From: Cantharellus purpuraceus
Lineage: Eukaryota > Basidiomycota > Agaricomycetes > Cantharellales > Hydnaceae
Direction: 5' to 3'
Assembly: GCA_025174535.1 (NCBI GenBank)
Contig: JALBUN010000010.1
Location: forward strand, 1,302,001-1,366,000
DNA: 64,000 nucleotides
Under the pieces are notes generated by a model. That model searched no databases and had not been told where the DNA came from. It saw nothing but the letters and a program-made list of their open reading frames with translations. Shown here in pieces: positions 23,628-34,812 of this stretch. A program made the position numbers and the translations under genes. Numbering within the stretch: position 1 is the stretch's first letter; each line of letters begins with the position of its first letter.

Positions 23628-25039
23628 TGTTTTGGAACCCGCAAAATTATGGTGTTAGGGCAAACTCTAAATCACCACAATTCCGTGAATGAACAGCTGA
23701 GAAGAATATCAAACCCTGCTGCAGCACAACTCCAGAAACAATTTAACGTTTGTACTTTGGTTACAATCCTTTGTATTGGTCAATGCAGACTATACGCAGA
23801 AAGGTAATACGTTTCTTAGCAGCAAGAAATGAATAAGACTTCCAGAGTCTAGAGTTCACGGACGCTTAGGGGTCCAGATATTCCAAAAAGAGGGGAATGC
23901 ACTTAGAGGCTAAAGGAAGTAGGTGGATGAATCCAACCGTCCAACCAGTGGCACTCAGAAGCGGGTAACAGCGATGTGTGAAGTAGTCTAGCAACTGCTT
24001 CACACGAGTTCAAGCTTCTAATGCTCTGCAAAGGCAGTACACACTAGTTACTTAAACAAGAGCACTAATGGCAGGACTATCGACAGACAATCTCACCCTG
24101 TAGATTCGTAGTCACGTGAGGCAGATACTACACTCACGCCCAAAGCAGGAATATCACTACTTTGAGTGCAATCAAGTACAGTTACACAACTGTAAAAGAT
24201 CCTTGAACTGGTAATCAACAGTTATTGAGATAGAGGATGACACTGTATGTCACTCTAGTCACACTGGTGTGCAGAAGATGGGTAGAATATGATGATATGT
24301 TCTTCTTTCAGAGGCAGAATGGCCTCCTTATATATTGTATTTACAGGGGCTGACTAATGCTTCTGGAATATTCTACCTATTAATAGATGGAAACTACTGG
24401 AAGGTTGTGGAAGGTGGAAGAAAGGGGTAGAATATTCCAAGCCAATCACAGGATCTGATCACAGCACTAACACTGATCAGGAGCTGAATAATGGTTCTGG
24501 AAAGTTCTATCTAATAATAGAAGGAAACAGCTAGAATGTTATGGAAAGGGGTAGAATATTCCAAGGCAATCACCTGATTTGATCCCTGAGCTAGGCACTG
24601 ATCAGGCAAAAAGAAGGGTGTCCACCCTGTTTTCTGCACTGGTTTGGACAGCCATGGATAGCCACATCTCAGGTGATGATCTCCACGGAAAATAGTGCCC
24701 TGAGAGGCTGTGGTTGTTAAGTTACAGAATATTTATTGATCAGAGACATCTGAGCTTGAATTCAGGCCAAATGCCTGGTCCAAAAGGGGAGAGCCGGCTG
24801 CGCGAAGGTTTGTGGGCGCCTATGGGTCCACAACTGTAGCACAGCAGAAATAAATGATTCTGGGCCGAGTTCTGCATGGAATATTCCCAGAAAAATATGG
24901 AAAAATAGAGAATATTTGAATAAGTCCATTCCAGGTACAAGCATCAAATATATGCTGATATTTAGGAATGGAAAAGCAAAGAATAGCACATTGGTGCTGC
25001 ATAAATGGAATTTGATAGGGAAAAGGTGATTCCCATACA
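23628..25039 (-). mobile_element. Family A LTR, about 1.41 kb, no matching target duplication
   Basis: Same family as the copy at 21641-23058, with both ends intact, but the flanks ACCAT and GAACC do not match. To the left is the RT N-terminus of the family B element, and to the right its C-terminal chromodomain. This is the pattern left when two insertions recombine and delete what lay between. Confidence 0.8.
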
Positions 25040-25321
25040 GAACCTGCTACTACAAACGAGATCTCTGGTCGCACGCAACCTCCACCTCCCCCAATCATCA
25101 TCGAAGGAGATAATGAATATGAGATATCTGAGATCCTGGACTTGAAGATCGACCGTCGATACAAGTGCAAGCTCCAGTACTTAGTCAAATGGACTGGATA
25201 CAAAGGCACCGATGAAGAGTCCTCATGGATCTCCACATCTGAACTCAATCACACATCCGAATCCATCTCTGACTTTCACTCCGCTTATCCAGACAAACCT
25301 GGCCCTCTTATGAATCTTTAA
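25040..25321 (+). pseudogene. pol: C-terminal chromodomain of chromovirus integrase (family B)
   Basis: Open frame with YEISEILDLKIDRRYK, LQYLVKWTGYKGTDEESSWI and a final FHSAYPDKPGPLMNL, then TAA at 25319-25321. This is the chromodomain that targets chromoviral integration to heterochromatin marks. The rest of integrase is absent because of the adjacent LTR-LTR deletion. Confidence 0.85.
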
Positions 25322-25627
25322 GTTTGATTACTAATGCTAATTCTATTATTTCGCATCATCATTTTATTACAAGTCACAAGGGAAATTACAAGTCTGCCCA
25401 AAAAACTCTGAAGGAATCACTCCGCCTCATTTTTCTCCACTCCGAAATTTATAATCATTTTCATTTTCATTTTTTATACATTGCGTTTTCTTTTCCCCTT
25501 CCCCTTGTCTACCTCAGGCTCCATCTTCAACTCATCATCACTCCCTACATCTGACACCCAATCTTTCTCATCCCCCATGTCCGAATTCTCATCCAAAGGG
25601 GCCATGTACTTCTGCAGCCGATGTAAC

Positions 25628-26870
25628 TCAGCCGTCTGCCAACCCTCGGGCCATGAACTTCTGCAGCTGACGTAACTCAGCCATCCGCTGACCCTCCAGA
25701 ACCTCCTTCCATTTCATCATCTTCACCAAGTCCACTAGTAACGCCTCCATCCGCCAGAGGTGCTCCAACTGCAGGTTAACCAGCCAGATAAGCTGGCCCA
25801 CAGTACTATTGGGCACAGAGATGCGCCCCGTACCTGCACCAGTTGTTGCCCCTTCCAATCCAACACTGCTATCCCCAGCTGCCACAGCACCCATCTCCGT
25901 CCACCGCTTTTTGGTCGGACGACCTTCCGATTCTTTCTCCGCCCCTCCTTGTACCACTAGTTGGGGCTTGATGCTCCAACTCTGGGGATCAAACTTTCCA
26001 TCAATCCTACACCCTCCTTTCCGACCCTGACAATGATTGCAGGACCGAAGGCGGCGAGTTGGGCCGGTAGGCCACACACACTCCACGCCCGCATCACGAC
26101 ACAAGTCACAAATTACACCGGGCCCGCCAAATGGCTCCATCAGAGCCAGAGCCTTGGGTTGATGCAGCCTCCAAGTGTTCCCTCTCCTCCTCCTGGTCCT
26201 GCTGTTCAGCTGCCACCTTCTCCATCTCACGCTTGCGAAGCTGGATCGCCAACCTAGCGACACGCAGCTCCTTCTTACAGGTTGCCAACATGCAACTCTC
26301 CGCCTTGCACCATATGACCCTCCGATCCACCTCCTGCTTCTCCGTATCAGCACTCAGGTGCGCCTTCAATGAAAAGATTGCAACCTCGAGGTTCTTCTTG
26401 GTGGTAGCAGCATAAAGCTCTGCTTGTTTTCAAGCCTCAACCATGGCTACCCAAGCCATCTCCTCATAGCAATTCAAGGTTGGATCTGGCTCCGCATCTG
26501 TCCCAACATCCACGCCTGCCTTGGGCTCCACATTTGCATTGAGCTCCATATTGGCATCGGGATCTGCCTCCACCTCTGCCCTCTCTGCCTCCGCCACTTC
26601 ATCTTCCTCAGCCGCACCCAACCCAAATAATGGCCGTGACCACAGATGTAACGGCGAGTCCACCGCAGGGACAGTTGTCAGACAAGTTGTCTCCATCCGC
26701 GTAATGGAGATGATGGAGACCTCAGGGGTCCCTGCCTGTATTGGCACACTCAGACTTCCTGGGTGGCTGGTAGCCCCTGCCCCAGTCACCTCCTCCTCTA
26801 CCTCCGATGAAAGGATTGGTGTGAATAGAAGGCTGATAATGATCAATGGCGATGACACACGAGTGACGAT
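25628..26870 (-). pseudogene. Antisense ORF downstream of chromovirus pol: coiled coil plus Cys-cluster protein, broken
   Basis: Minus-strand coding region in two overlapping frames. The upstream part (26858-26106) is acidic, then rich in Lys, Glu and Gln (KEMEK-like heptads), and has a TGA at 26432-26430 between EA and KQAEL that could be a decayed Arg codon. A frameshift near 26110-26160 leads to the second part: CDLCRDAGVECVW then CNHCQGRKGGC, a six-cysteine cluster resembling Zn2Cys6 fungal DNA-binding domains. It ends with a Leu/Met-rich helix (LVDLVKMMKWKEVLEGQRM). No ATG could be fixed. It lies between the chromodomain and other LTR debris, so it may be cargo of the element or a captured host gene. 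Function unknown. Confidence 0.55.
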
Positions 26871-27007
26871 CGATGGCTAGAATTAGAGACTGAGGTGGAG
26901 AGGGAGTTGCAGCACTATTTAAAAGTTTGATACGAAAAGACACTGGTGGAGTTGGACTGTCAGAGTGGTTCAATATACATCCTCGATGCGTCCTGGCTCG
27001 TCAACGT

Positions 27008-27118
27008 GTGGATCCACATGTAGTAGAAAGAACTTAGTTAACTACCACACTGTACAACACATTGCCCAACTAATATACTTGGTTGAGTTCTGTGCAATGG
27101 TGTGAACTAAGACACACA
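27008..27118. mobile_element. Fragment of family C LTR
   Basis: GTGGATCCACATGTAGTA...GTGTGAACTAAGACACA matches the inner and 3' part of the family C LTR copies at 28542-29118 and 31157-32871. The 5' half is missing and I see no target duplication. Confidence 0.6.
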
Positions 27119-28277
27119 ATTACAAACTACCATTAATCAATGTAGTTCCTCCTCCTCTCATTGAACTACCATCATTGATGGTAGCTCCTCATCATGTCCT
27201 GCTAGGAGCTACCTTTATTCTTGGTAGCTCCACTTCTCCCCCTTGAGTCCCATTAGATCTTTGAGGCTCCATCTCTCTAAGAACTACCATCTATGAGGTA
27301 GTTCTCATGCTCAAGTCACCCCTTGAAGCTCTAAATAATTGTCTAGAGCTTCTAGGTCCTTACACAACGTGTAAGGTTTCCCAGGTGACATCTCCCAACA
27401 TCCATAGAGCTTGAAATTCAAGTTCTTTATCACTTATCAATGAGCCACTCTTGCTCATCGTTGTTCCCAAAGTCATAAAATGACTTCACTTCCCATTTTG
27501 GGAATCTCATCTCAACATTTGATGCATACGGTCGAATGAGACTGACATGGAACATAGGCATAATGCACCTACTAGTCAGTTCTGGTGGCAGTTCTAGTGT
27601 CACCATTGAGGCTTTATTATGGGCCTTGATTACTTTATAGGGCCTGATATACTTGGGCACTAGTTTGCTGGTTCTACCCTTAGGTAGAGTCAAGATCTTC
27701 ATCGAGAGGTAGACTTTGTCACCTCTCTGGAAGGTTGAACCTTCCTGACATTTCTTATTGGCATGAAACATCTGAATGATGCAACTTTCTATGATCATGT
27801 CATGCACTGCCAGCAGGTTCATTTGAGCCTGCTGTGCAAATCATTTGACACCCTTGAACTTGGTGTCATTGTTCATGGGCATGCCTATTCTAGGCATATA
27901 CCCATGGTTAAGCTCAAATGGAGTAAACCCCATTGTTGAGCTTATGTTGGAGTTTAGTGCAAACTCCACCATTGGACCCTTATGTGCCCAATCTGATCAC
28001 TTCATACAACTGTATGAAGTATTTGGCCAATGGAATGATTCACTTGTTCTGTCACTCCATCCATTTGTGGATGGAACACTGTGTACATGAGGAGTTTCAC
28101 TCCCATTATCCACTGTAGTTCATGCCAAAAGATAGATGTGAATTTTGAATCTCAATCAGACATGATTGAGTCTGGTACACTGTGAAGGCATACAACTTCT
28201 TTAAGGAATAGCCATGCTACTCCTTTCGCTGTCACACATGTATCTGTAGGTATTATATGTACCTGCAATGTGAAGCA

Positions 28278-28341
28278 ATCACTTGTTCAGAAATACAACA
28301 AATAATGTATATACAACCTATTTTCCTCAAATTTTACACTA
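28278..28341. repeat. 64-bp repeat, copy 1
   Basis: CACTTGTTCAGAAATACAAC followed by TTTCCTCAAATTTTACAC is present here and again at 29861-29924 in the same orientation, nearly identical. Both lie inside the family E fragment. The origin of the repeat is unclear. Confidence 0.6.
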
Positions 28342-28541
28342 TGGGTTTCTTCATACTGTCTTTATTCATTTGGCACTTTGTGCATGAAGTGCAGAATGAT
28401 TCAACATTGGTGGCCATGCCTGGCCACCAGTATGACCGTTGAATGTAATTTGCAGTCTTTAGTTGACCAAAATGGGTGTGCATGGTTGATTATTATCTCA
28501 ACCAGCCTCCTCCCCCTTCAGAAACACTGAGCAGGGTATAC

Positions 28542-29118
28542 TGTAAGTACCCACTTACTATAGTATATAAGTATAATTGATATATGCTGCATTCCCTTTA
28601 GGAATGTTGTCCTCCTGGTAAATATATGTGCCCATAGGGTGCATATGTATAGTTATTATGTAAGCCAGTGGACCCAGTACACATGTGGGTCCACTTATAG
28701 ATGATAGAACTTAGCTAAAAACCACACTGTACAGCACATTGCCCAACCAATATACTTGGTTGAGTTCTGTGTAATGGTTGTCAGGGTTCAAATGAGTCAT
28801 ATTCTATTTTTAGTATTTTCTCTTGACGCCCCTATCAGCACAGCCTGTCAGGGTGCATCTCCCCTATTTCATTGCCCCTATCACTTCCCCTATCCTTCCT
28901 CCCTATTATTCCCCTATCTTGGTTCTCCTATCCGTCTCCATCATTTAGTATAAAGACTCGCCTTGGTGCAGTGTGATCCCCTCAGCTTGATCTCTGAGGA
29001 TATCCGCTGTACCAGCTGGCATTATCTCTTATCGGCTCTCATCTATTGAGTATCTTGTTGTTGTGGCCTCGTCATCAGCATTGCCCTCACAATGGTGTGA
29101 ACTAAGGCACAACTTACA
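28542..29118. mobile_element. Family C solo LTR with nested insertion
   Basis: Starts TGTAAGTACCC and ends AACTTACA, with perfect 5-bp flanks TATAC at 28537-28541 and 29119-29123. Without the nested solo LTR (28779-29091 plus one ATGGT) it is about 259 bp. It is inserted into the family E pol fragment. Confidence 0.82.
28779..29091 (+). mobile_element. Family F solo LTR (313 bp)
   Basis: Matches the LTRs of the near-intact element at 53025-59433 (TGTCAGGGTTCAAAT...CCCTCACA), with perfect ATGGT target duplications at 28774-28778 and 29092-29096. It lacks the 59-nt GTAAGT...CAG segment found in those LTRs and has about 10 extra bp in a CCCTAT-rich stretch. It carries TATAAAG and the AGCTTGATCT predicted mRNA start. 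Confidence 0.9.
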
Positions 29119-29860
29119 TATACAGGTGGACATTGTGTATATATTTTTGGTCCATATTAGATCATCATGCATGCCAAATCATGTGTGCTCTTTAGGTGCC
29201 CCCAGCACCTTAGAAAGGACAGTATCCTTTCTATATGCACCTCATACAATCTGCATGAGGTTGATCCCATGCTCGACATGGGATCGCAATGGTCTTCCAT
29301 CATCATCTGATGACATCACTCCAACGTCCTCTATTTCTTTAGAGGAATTAGAATCATCATTCAATGATTCTGTTTGAACATTGAGTGCTTCAGCTTCCAG
29401 CACTGTTTCCTTTTTTCTTGAGCAGTTGCCTTCAGGTGATGGCTGCTGTCCTGATCTCAACAAACTGTTCTGTAGGGAGCAGTTCTCCTTCAGGGTCGAG
29501 ACATACATCTGCGCTCATGTAGATGTAGTTGGGATGACTCTCTGTTGGGGAGTCATCAGCATAGTAGCATGACAGACAGTCCGCTACTTTGTTCTCTACC
29601 CAATCTACATGCAGGGTAGTAAAGTTGAAATGGGATAAGAACTCCCACCACCTAATCTGTCTAGGAGACAGGTTCTTTTGGGTCTTGAAGTAGTGGAGAC
29701 CCTTGTGGTCAGTTACTAGGACAAACTTTCATCCTAGTAGCTTATCTTCCCATTTCATTAGGGCTTTGAGCACAGCTATAGTCTCATATCAGCAACTGAC
29801 CCATTATGTATACTTGTGGGCTCAAATACACAAAAATGCGAAATATAAGTACATTCATTA

Positions 29861-29924
29861 GACACTTGTTCAGAAATACAACAAATATGTATATACAACC
29901 TATTTTCCTCAAATTTTACACAAC
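29861..29924. repeat. 64-bp repeat, copy 2
   Basis: Second copy of the sequence at 28278-28341, same strand. The surrounding 29.8-30.3 kb is very AT-rich, and I see no gene in it. Confidence 0.6.
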
Positions 29925-30327
29925 ACACTTAGATTAAAACTTATTTTGGATTCTTTCTTATACAATACTTGTAATATAATTTGAACTATCTATAATCCCC
30001 ACCTGGTATTTGTATATCTAAATATCTTATATGATACCAATTATATTAATACATACATTACTGTTATATTCATATAAACAGTTATGTTCATCTCAACCAA
30101 ATGTCTTATCTTTTAAAGTTTATTAGAATATGAAATATATGTTTATATTTATGAAAACTTCACACATCTGAAATCTTTTAAGATATCCAAATTGTAACTC
30201 CCTGGCTTTATGTATCATTGAAATTCTGATGTATATGAGATATACATCAGAATATTGTATAATGACATGGTTCCAAACAAGCATCTTAGAACATTTGAAA
30301 TACCTTAGAACTACTAAATAATAGTCC

Positions 30328-30588
30328 TTATTTGAAGTAGTTTAGAACTTCATATACCCCAACAGTTGTGGATGAGTGTGATGAACCTCCTCCACTGCTA
30401 TCTGATGGTTGGATACTGAGTGCAAGCATGAAGTCATTACCATGCACTTGTTTTCTGAAGAGTGATAGATCTGCCAACTCTTCAGTGAGTCCTAGGCAGT
30501 TATTGTCAGGGAAATCAATGGTGATCTGCTTGATTAATTTGTACAAGAGTTGTTCATTCTCAGTAACATGCCAAAGGGTTGTGATCAT
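30328..30588 (-). CDS. Short hypothetical ORF in repeat-rich DNA
   Basis: An 86-codon minus-strand frame with a protein-like stretch (FPDNNCLGLTEELADLSLF, then a Ser/Gly-rich patch) but no domain I recognise. It begins with ATG at 30588. It lies between the family E fragment and a nested LTR cluster and is probably a fragment of a further mobile element. Confidence 0.25.
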   Translation of the reverse strand: MITTLWHVTENEQLLYKLIKQITIDFPDNNCLGLTEELADLSLFRKQVHGNDFMLALSIQPSDSSGGGSSHSSTTVGVYEVLNYFK

Positions 30589-31156
30589 ATGAGTTTCCTA
30601 ATGGCCCAGAGTTCAATTCCATGCAAATAAGTAGTCAGTAGTCACAATCTTCAGATTGTTGACAAGTTAAGTTGCTGATGCTAGCATAAAGTCAGGGAAT
30701 GTGTCAACAGTGTATGGTATATGACATGGGTGCTTGTTTGCCTAACAGCTACCATTAGCGCAACATTAACAAACCTAAGATGTGCTGTACATACCTCAAA
30801 ATATATTACAATTGTGATAGATCGGTAGTGGTTAGTCTTAAGCTTCATATGTTCTGACTTCCTAAGGCTGCATGTGATCATCTCAGTCTGTTTGGCAGTT
30901 GCAGCATTTACCTAGTCTGGCCCAAACTATTAAAGTATAGGTATCCCCTCATGGGAGCTGTGGACTGGACATGAACCATTGTTACATCCTGTAACACCAA
31001 GTCCAATCTCCAGACTCCATCTCCATCTCCTTCTACTCCACCTCCATCAACTCCACCTCTATCAACCCTGAACTCCATTATTGTCCTCCATATAAGTAGC
31101 CTTTCTCTTATGGGTTACAACAAACCTTTATCTTTTATATTGCTTAGTATTAGTTT

Positions 31157-32871
31157 TGTTAATGCATGTCTTAGTTCACACTGTTGCACAGAACTCAACC
31201 AAGTATATTGGTTGGGCAATGTGTTGTACAGTGTGGTAGTTAACTAAGTTGTATGGGAACCACCTTTTCCCTATCAAATTCCATTTATGCAGCACCAATG
31301 TGCTATTCTTTGCTTTTCCATTCCTAAATATCAGCATATATTTGATGCTTGTACCTGGAATGGACTTATTCAAATATTCTCTATTTTTCCATATTTTTCT
31401 GGGAATATTCCATGCAGAACTCAGCTCAGAATCATTTATTTCTGCTGTGCTACAGTTGTGGACCCATAGGCGCCCACAAACCTTCGCGCAGCTGGCTCTC
31501 CCCTTTTGGACCAGGCATTTGGCCTGAATTCAAGCTCAGATGTCTCTGATCAATAAATATTCTGTAACTTAACAACCACAGCCTCTCAGGGCACTATTTT
31601 CCGTGGAGATCATCACCTGAGATGTGGCTATCCATGGCTGTCCAAACCAGTGCAGAAAACAGGGTGGACACCCTTCTTTTTGCCTGATCAGTGCCTAGCT
31701 CAGGGATCAGATCAGCTGATGGGTGATCAAATCAGGTGATTGCCTTGGAATATTCTACCCCTTTCCATAACATTCTAGCTGTTTCCCTCTATTATTAGAT
31801 AGAACTTTCCAGAACCATTATTCAGCTCCTGATCAGTGTTAGTGCTGTGATCAGATCCTGTGATTGGCTTGGAATATTCTACCCCTTTCTTCCACCTTCC
31901 ACAACCTTCCAGTAGTTTCCATCTATTAATAGGTAGAATATTCCAGAAGCATTAGTCAGCCCCTGTAAATACAATATATAAGGAGGCCATTCTGCCTCTG
32001 AAAGAATAACATATCATCATATTCTACCCATCTTCTGCACACCAGTGTGACTAGAGTGACATACAGTGTCATCCTCTATCTCAGTAACTGTTGATTACCA
32101 GTTCAAGGATCTTTTACAGTTGTGTAACTGTACTTGATTGCACTCAAAGTAGTGATATTCCTGCTTTGGGCATGAGTGTAGTATCTGCCTCACGTGACTA
32201 CGAATCTACAGGGTGAGATTGTCTGTCGATAGTCCTGCCATTAGTGCTCTTGTTTAAGTAACTAGTGTGTACTGCCTTTGCAGAGCATTAGAAGCTTGAA
32301 CTCGTGTGAAGCAGTTGCTAGACTACTTCACACATCGCTGTTACCCACTTCTGAGTGCCACTGGTTGGACGGTTGGATTCATCCACCTACTTCCTTTAGC
32401 CTCTAAGTGCATTCCCATCTTTTCGGAATATCTGGACCCCTAAGCGTCCGTGAACTCTAGACTCTGGAAGTCTTATTCATTTCTTGCTGCTAAGAAACGT
32501 ATTACCTTTCTGCGTATAGTCTGCATTGACCAATACAAAGGATTGTAACCAAAGTACAAACGTTAAATTGTTTCTGGAGTTGTGCTGCAGCAGGGTTTGA
32601 TATTCTTCTCAGCTGTTCATTCACGGAATTGTGGTGATTTAGAGTTTGCCCTAACACCATAATTTTGCAGGTTCCAAAACATAAGTTCTTCTTACTACAT
32701 GTGGACCCACATGTGTACTTGGGTCCACTGGCTTACATAATAACTATACATATGCACCCATAGGGTGCATATATCTACCAAGAAGACAGCATTCCTTAAT
32801 GAAATGCTGCATACATTAATTATGACTATCTAACTATATACTATAGTAAGTAAGTACCCTGGGTACTTACA
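31157..32871. mobile_element. Family C LTR nested in family D, reverse orientation
   Basis: Starts TGTTAATGCATG and ends GGGTACTTACA, with perfect AGTTT duplications at 31152-31156 and 32872-32876. The sequence is the reverse complement of the copy at 28542. Its own length, without the nested family A LTR, is about 278 bp. Confidence 0.87.
31250..32681 (+). mobile_element. Family A solo LTR (1432 bp) nested in family C
   Basis: Starts TGTATGGGAACC and ends GGTTCCAAAACA, with perfect TAAGT duplications at 31245-31249 and 32682-32686. A TATATAAGGAGG promoter box near 31976-31987 sets the strand. This is the best-defined copy of this long LTR family. Confidence 0.9.
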
Positions 32872-33464
32872 AGTTTGGACTTGAGTCTGAACTCTGAACT
32901 CCTTTCTGTGTTGTATTCCACATCTGTCTTATTGTCCTATCACTTTTCATTTATCATTCAATTCTTCACATGCTTATATGGGCTACTCTGTATGCTACAG
33001 TAGTTTGTATATCAACTACATTTTACCCTATCAACTTCTTGGTTGCTAGCTTCTTGACAAAGTATCTTCTTGACAAGTCAAACTCTGGATCCCTGATCCA
33101 ACTCCATACTCCAAACTCCAAAATATTGGACTGACAATCTGAGGGGGTGCAACACACAAGTTGAAGCCAAGTCCACTCAATCCAACTCAATAGTTATTGC
33201 CCCACTCTGTCTCCAGTTGAACTGGCACAGTGAAGTCCCCTCCCTTTCCTCACTAGCATCCAAACTCTAGTTACTGCATTGAACCCTTTAGTATCAGCCC
33301 TTAACAACTGTGGGGGAAGATGGTGTGAGAGATACAGGAGGAGCCTGAGGATGCCCTGGCAGTGTGAGAGCAAGCCATCTATCCTCAATGGCATTTTGGT
33401 TTTGAGTCAATGAACTGCAGGACCTCTGCTGACTTAGGTGCACACAATGAGCAGTGCACTCAGC

Positions 33465-34102
33465 TCAAAAGGCTGTAGCATTCTGGACTTCATAGTCACA
33501 GCATGCTGCACATCTGGCAAAGTGGCATTTCTGCACCCCATGGTGTGCCACCTTTCTGTCTTTGAGTTTGGCACAGAGTGGTCCACTGCAGAAGTAGCCA
33601 CCTTTTGGATGTGGTGGGCCATGGAGGGAAGCTGAAGGAGGCTGAGCAGTCAGGGGGCCACCATGCAGCATGAGAGAAGCTGGTGCAGGAGCAGGGGAAG
33701 GGCTAGGTGGAACTGGAGGAACTGGAAGAGTAGGCACTGCTTGTGGTGCATAAATGTTCACATGAGTAGCCATTCAAACAGCATCATCAAACAATGCATA
33801 GGGCAGCATATGGAAGACAACAGGTTATTGCAATCATAATTGCTACACTGCAACATTGACTACATTGAGTGATTGAGAAATAAATGTGAAAAGTGGCATG
33901 TCTGTTGCATGATTCGACCTTGGTTCTCTGGTGTGGACATGCCTTTACATGCTACAAATCCCTTGTATGGGTGAAAGCACTTCTGGCACCATACCAGACA
34001 ATAGAACGGGACAGTAGGAGCAGGAAATTGGTACATAGTGACGGTGGAGAAGAGCGGTAGAAGAGCGGCGACACCTATGGAAAAAAACGTGACAGTTCTC
34101 AT
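33465..34102 (-). CDS. Hypothetical Cys-rich ORFs (zinc-ribbon-like), unclear gene structure
   Basis: Two minus-strand frames. The upstream one (34102-33860) has a hydrophobic start (FFSIGVAALLPLF) and a motif CQKCFHPYKGFVACKG followed by TPENQGR, reminiscent of GRF-type zinc fingers. The downstream one (33773-33465) starts MATHVNIYAPQ, is Pro-rich, and has CSGPLCAKLKDRKV then CHFARCAACC. They could be exons of one gene or two fragments. I find no clear splice pair joining them. Families like this are often expanded near transposons in Agaricomycetes. Function unknown. Confidence 0.35.
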
Positions 34103-34812
34103 TATGACCTACTAAACATCGCTGTCAGTGGCAATCATTTAGACTTGCACTTGCACACACATTTGCGTTTTCTTCATCACACGTTGCAAACTGGAACTGA
34201 TAGTAGGGCATGTAGTAGTCAACCGACAGTGCGTGTCGTTAGTTATGTACGTGTTATGGCTTGGTGCAGTGGATTGTGGGGTGATGGAGACTGGAGTGTG
34301 ACTCTGGCTCCACGACGAGTATGACCGATTGCACTTTTGTAACCCTTGAGAATTGACAACTGAGCGCAAAACTTCAGTTCACCTAGGTGCTTGGTGGTGG
34401 GAGTGCACGACGTAGGAGTTCACTATTAAGGATTGACAACTGAGCGCAAGAACTTCAGTTCGCTCTTTAAGGATTTACATCTGAGCGCGAGACTTCAGGT
34501 CACCTAAGTGCTTGGTGGTGGGAGTGATGGGTGCACGACGTTGCTGGGACTGAACAAAGACCGCCTTTGCTCACATGACCGCATCACATAACGAGAGTCC
34601 AGACCGCTGACTAATGGCTGCTCTGCCATGGCAAGCGGCCATGGTAATTTTCCCAGCGGACTGGTCCGACTGTAATCAAATTGCCGATGTATTCATTTGA
34701 ACCTAAACTTCCTACACGAGCGTACAGTTACAAAAAGTCGCCTGAGCAGCACTACCAACGAAGACGATCAATGATCCTGACCCTATGTGACCAGACAACA
34801 TAACCCTACTTA
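34103..34812. other. Gene-free stretch with short direct repeats
   Basis: No gene seen. The phrase TTGACAACTGAGCGCAA followed by ACTTCAGTTC occurs at about 34356-34379 and 34433-34460, with a third variant near 34466-34490, and CTAGGTGCTTGGTGGTGGGAGTG recurs near 34383 and 34504. It is a small imperfect repeat cluster. Confidence 0.5.

Larger units (their letters stand above)
27225..29800 (-). pseudogene. pol: Ty3 pol fragment (family E): RNase H to integrase C-terminus, decayed
   Basis: On the minus strand, 29780-29440 encodes RNase H and linker (TDHKGLHYFKTQKNLS then YMSADVCLDPEGE), 28120-27845 encodes late integrase (FALNSNISSTMGFTPFELN), and 27822-27430 encodes the integrase C-terminus (GDKVYLSMKILTLPKGR, then FHVSLIRPYASNVE). 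The frame has several stops and deletions, and a family C LTR with a nested solo LTR at 28542-29118 interrupts it. A purine tract (reverse complement of CTTCTCCCCCTTGAG at 27232-27246) may be its polypurine tract. Gag and most of RT are gone. Confidence 0.72.
30980..33306 (+). mobile_element. Family D LTR, split by nested family C and family A LTRs
   Basis: Left part 30980-31156 (TGTTACATCCTGTAACACC...) and right part 32877-33306 (...CCTTAACA) together match the uninterrupted copy at 61890-62492. The two are separated by a family C LTR, itself split by a family A LTR. Outer flanks ACCAT and ACTGT do not match, so either the outer insertion is old or its flanks were changed. A CATATAAG promoter-like box is in the left part. 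Confidence 0.8.

Noticed and set aside
26430..26973. Plus-strand ORFs opposite the antisense Cys-cluster gene
   Set aside because: They mirror the minus-strand frame, have no motifs of their own, and the minus frame has the coherent domain order.
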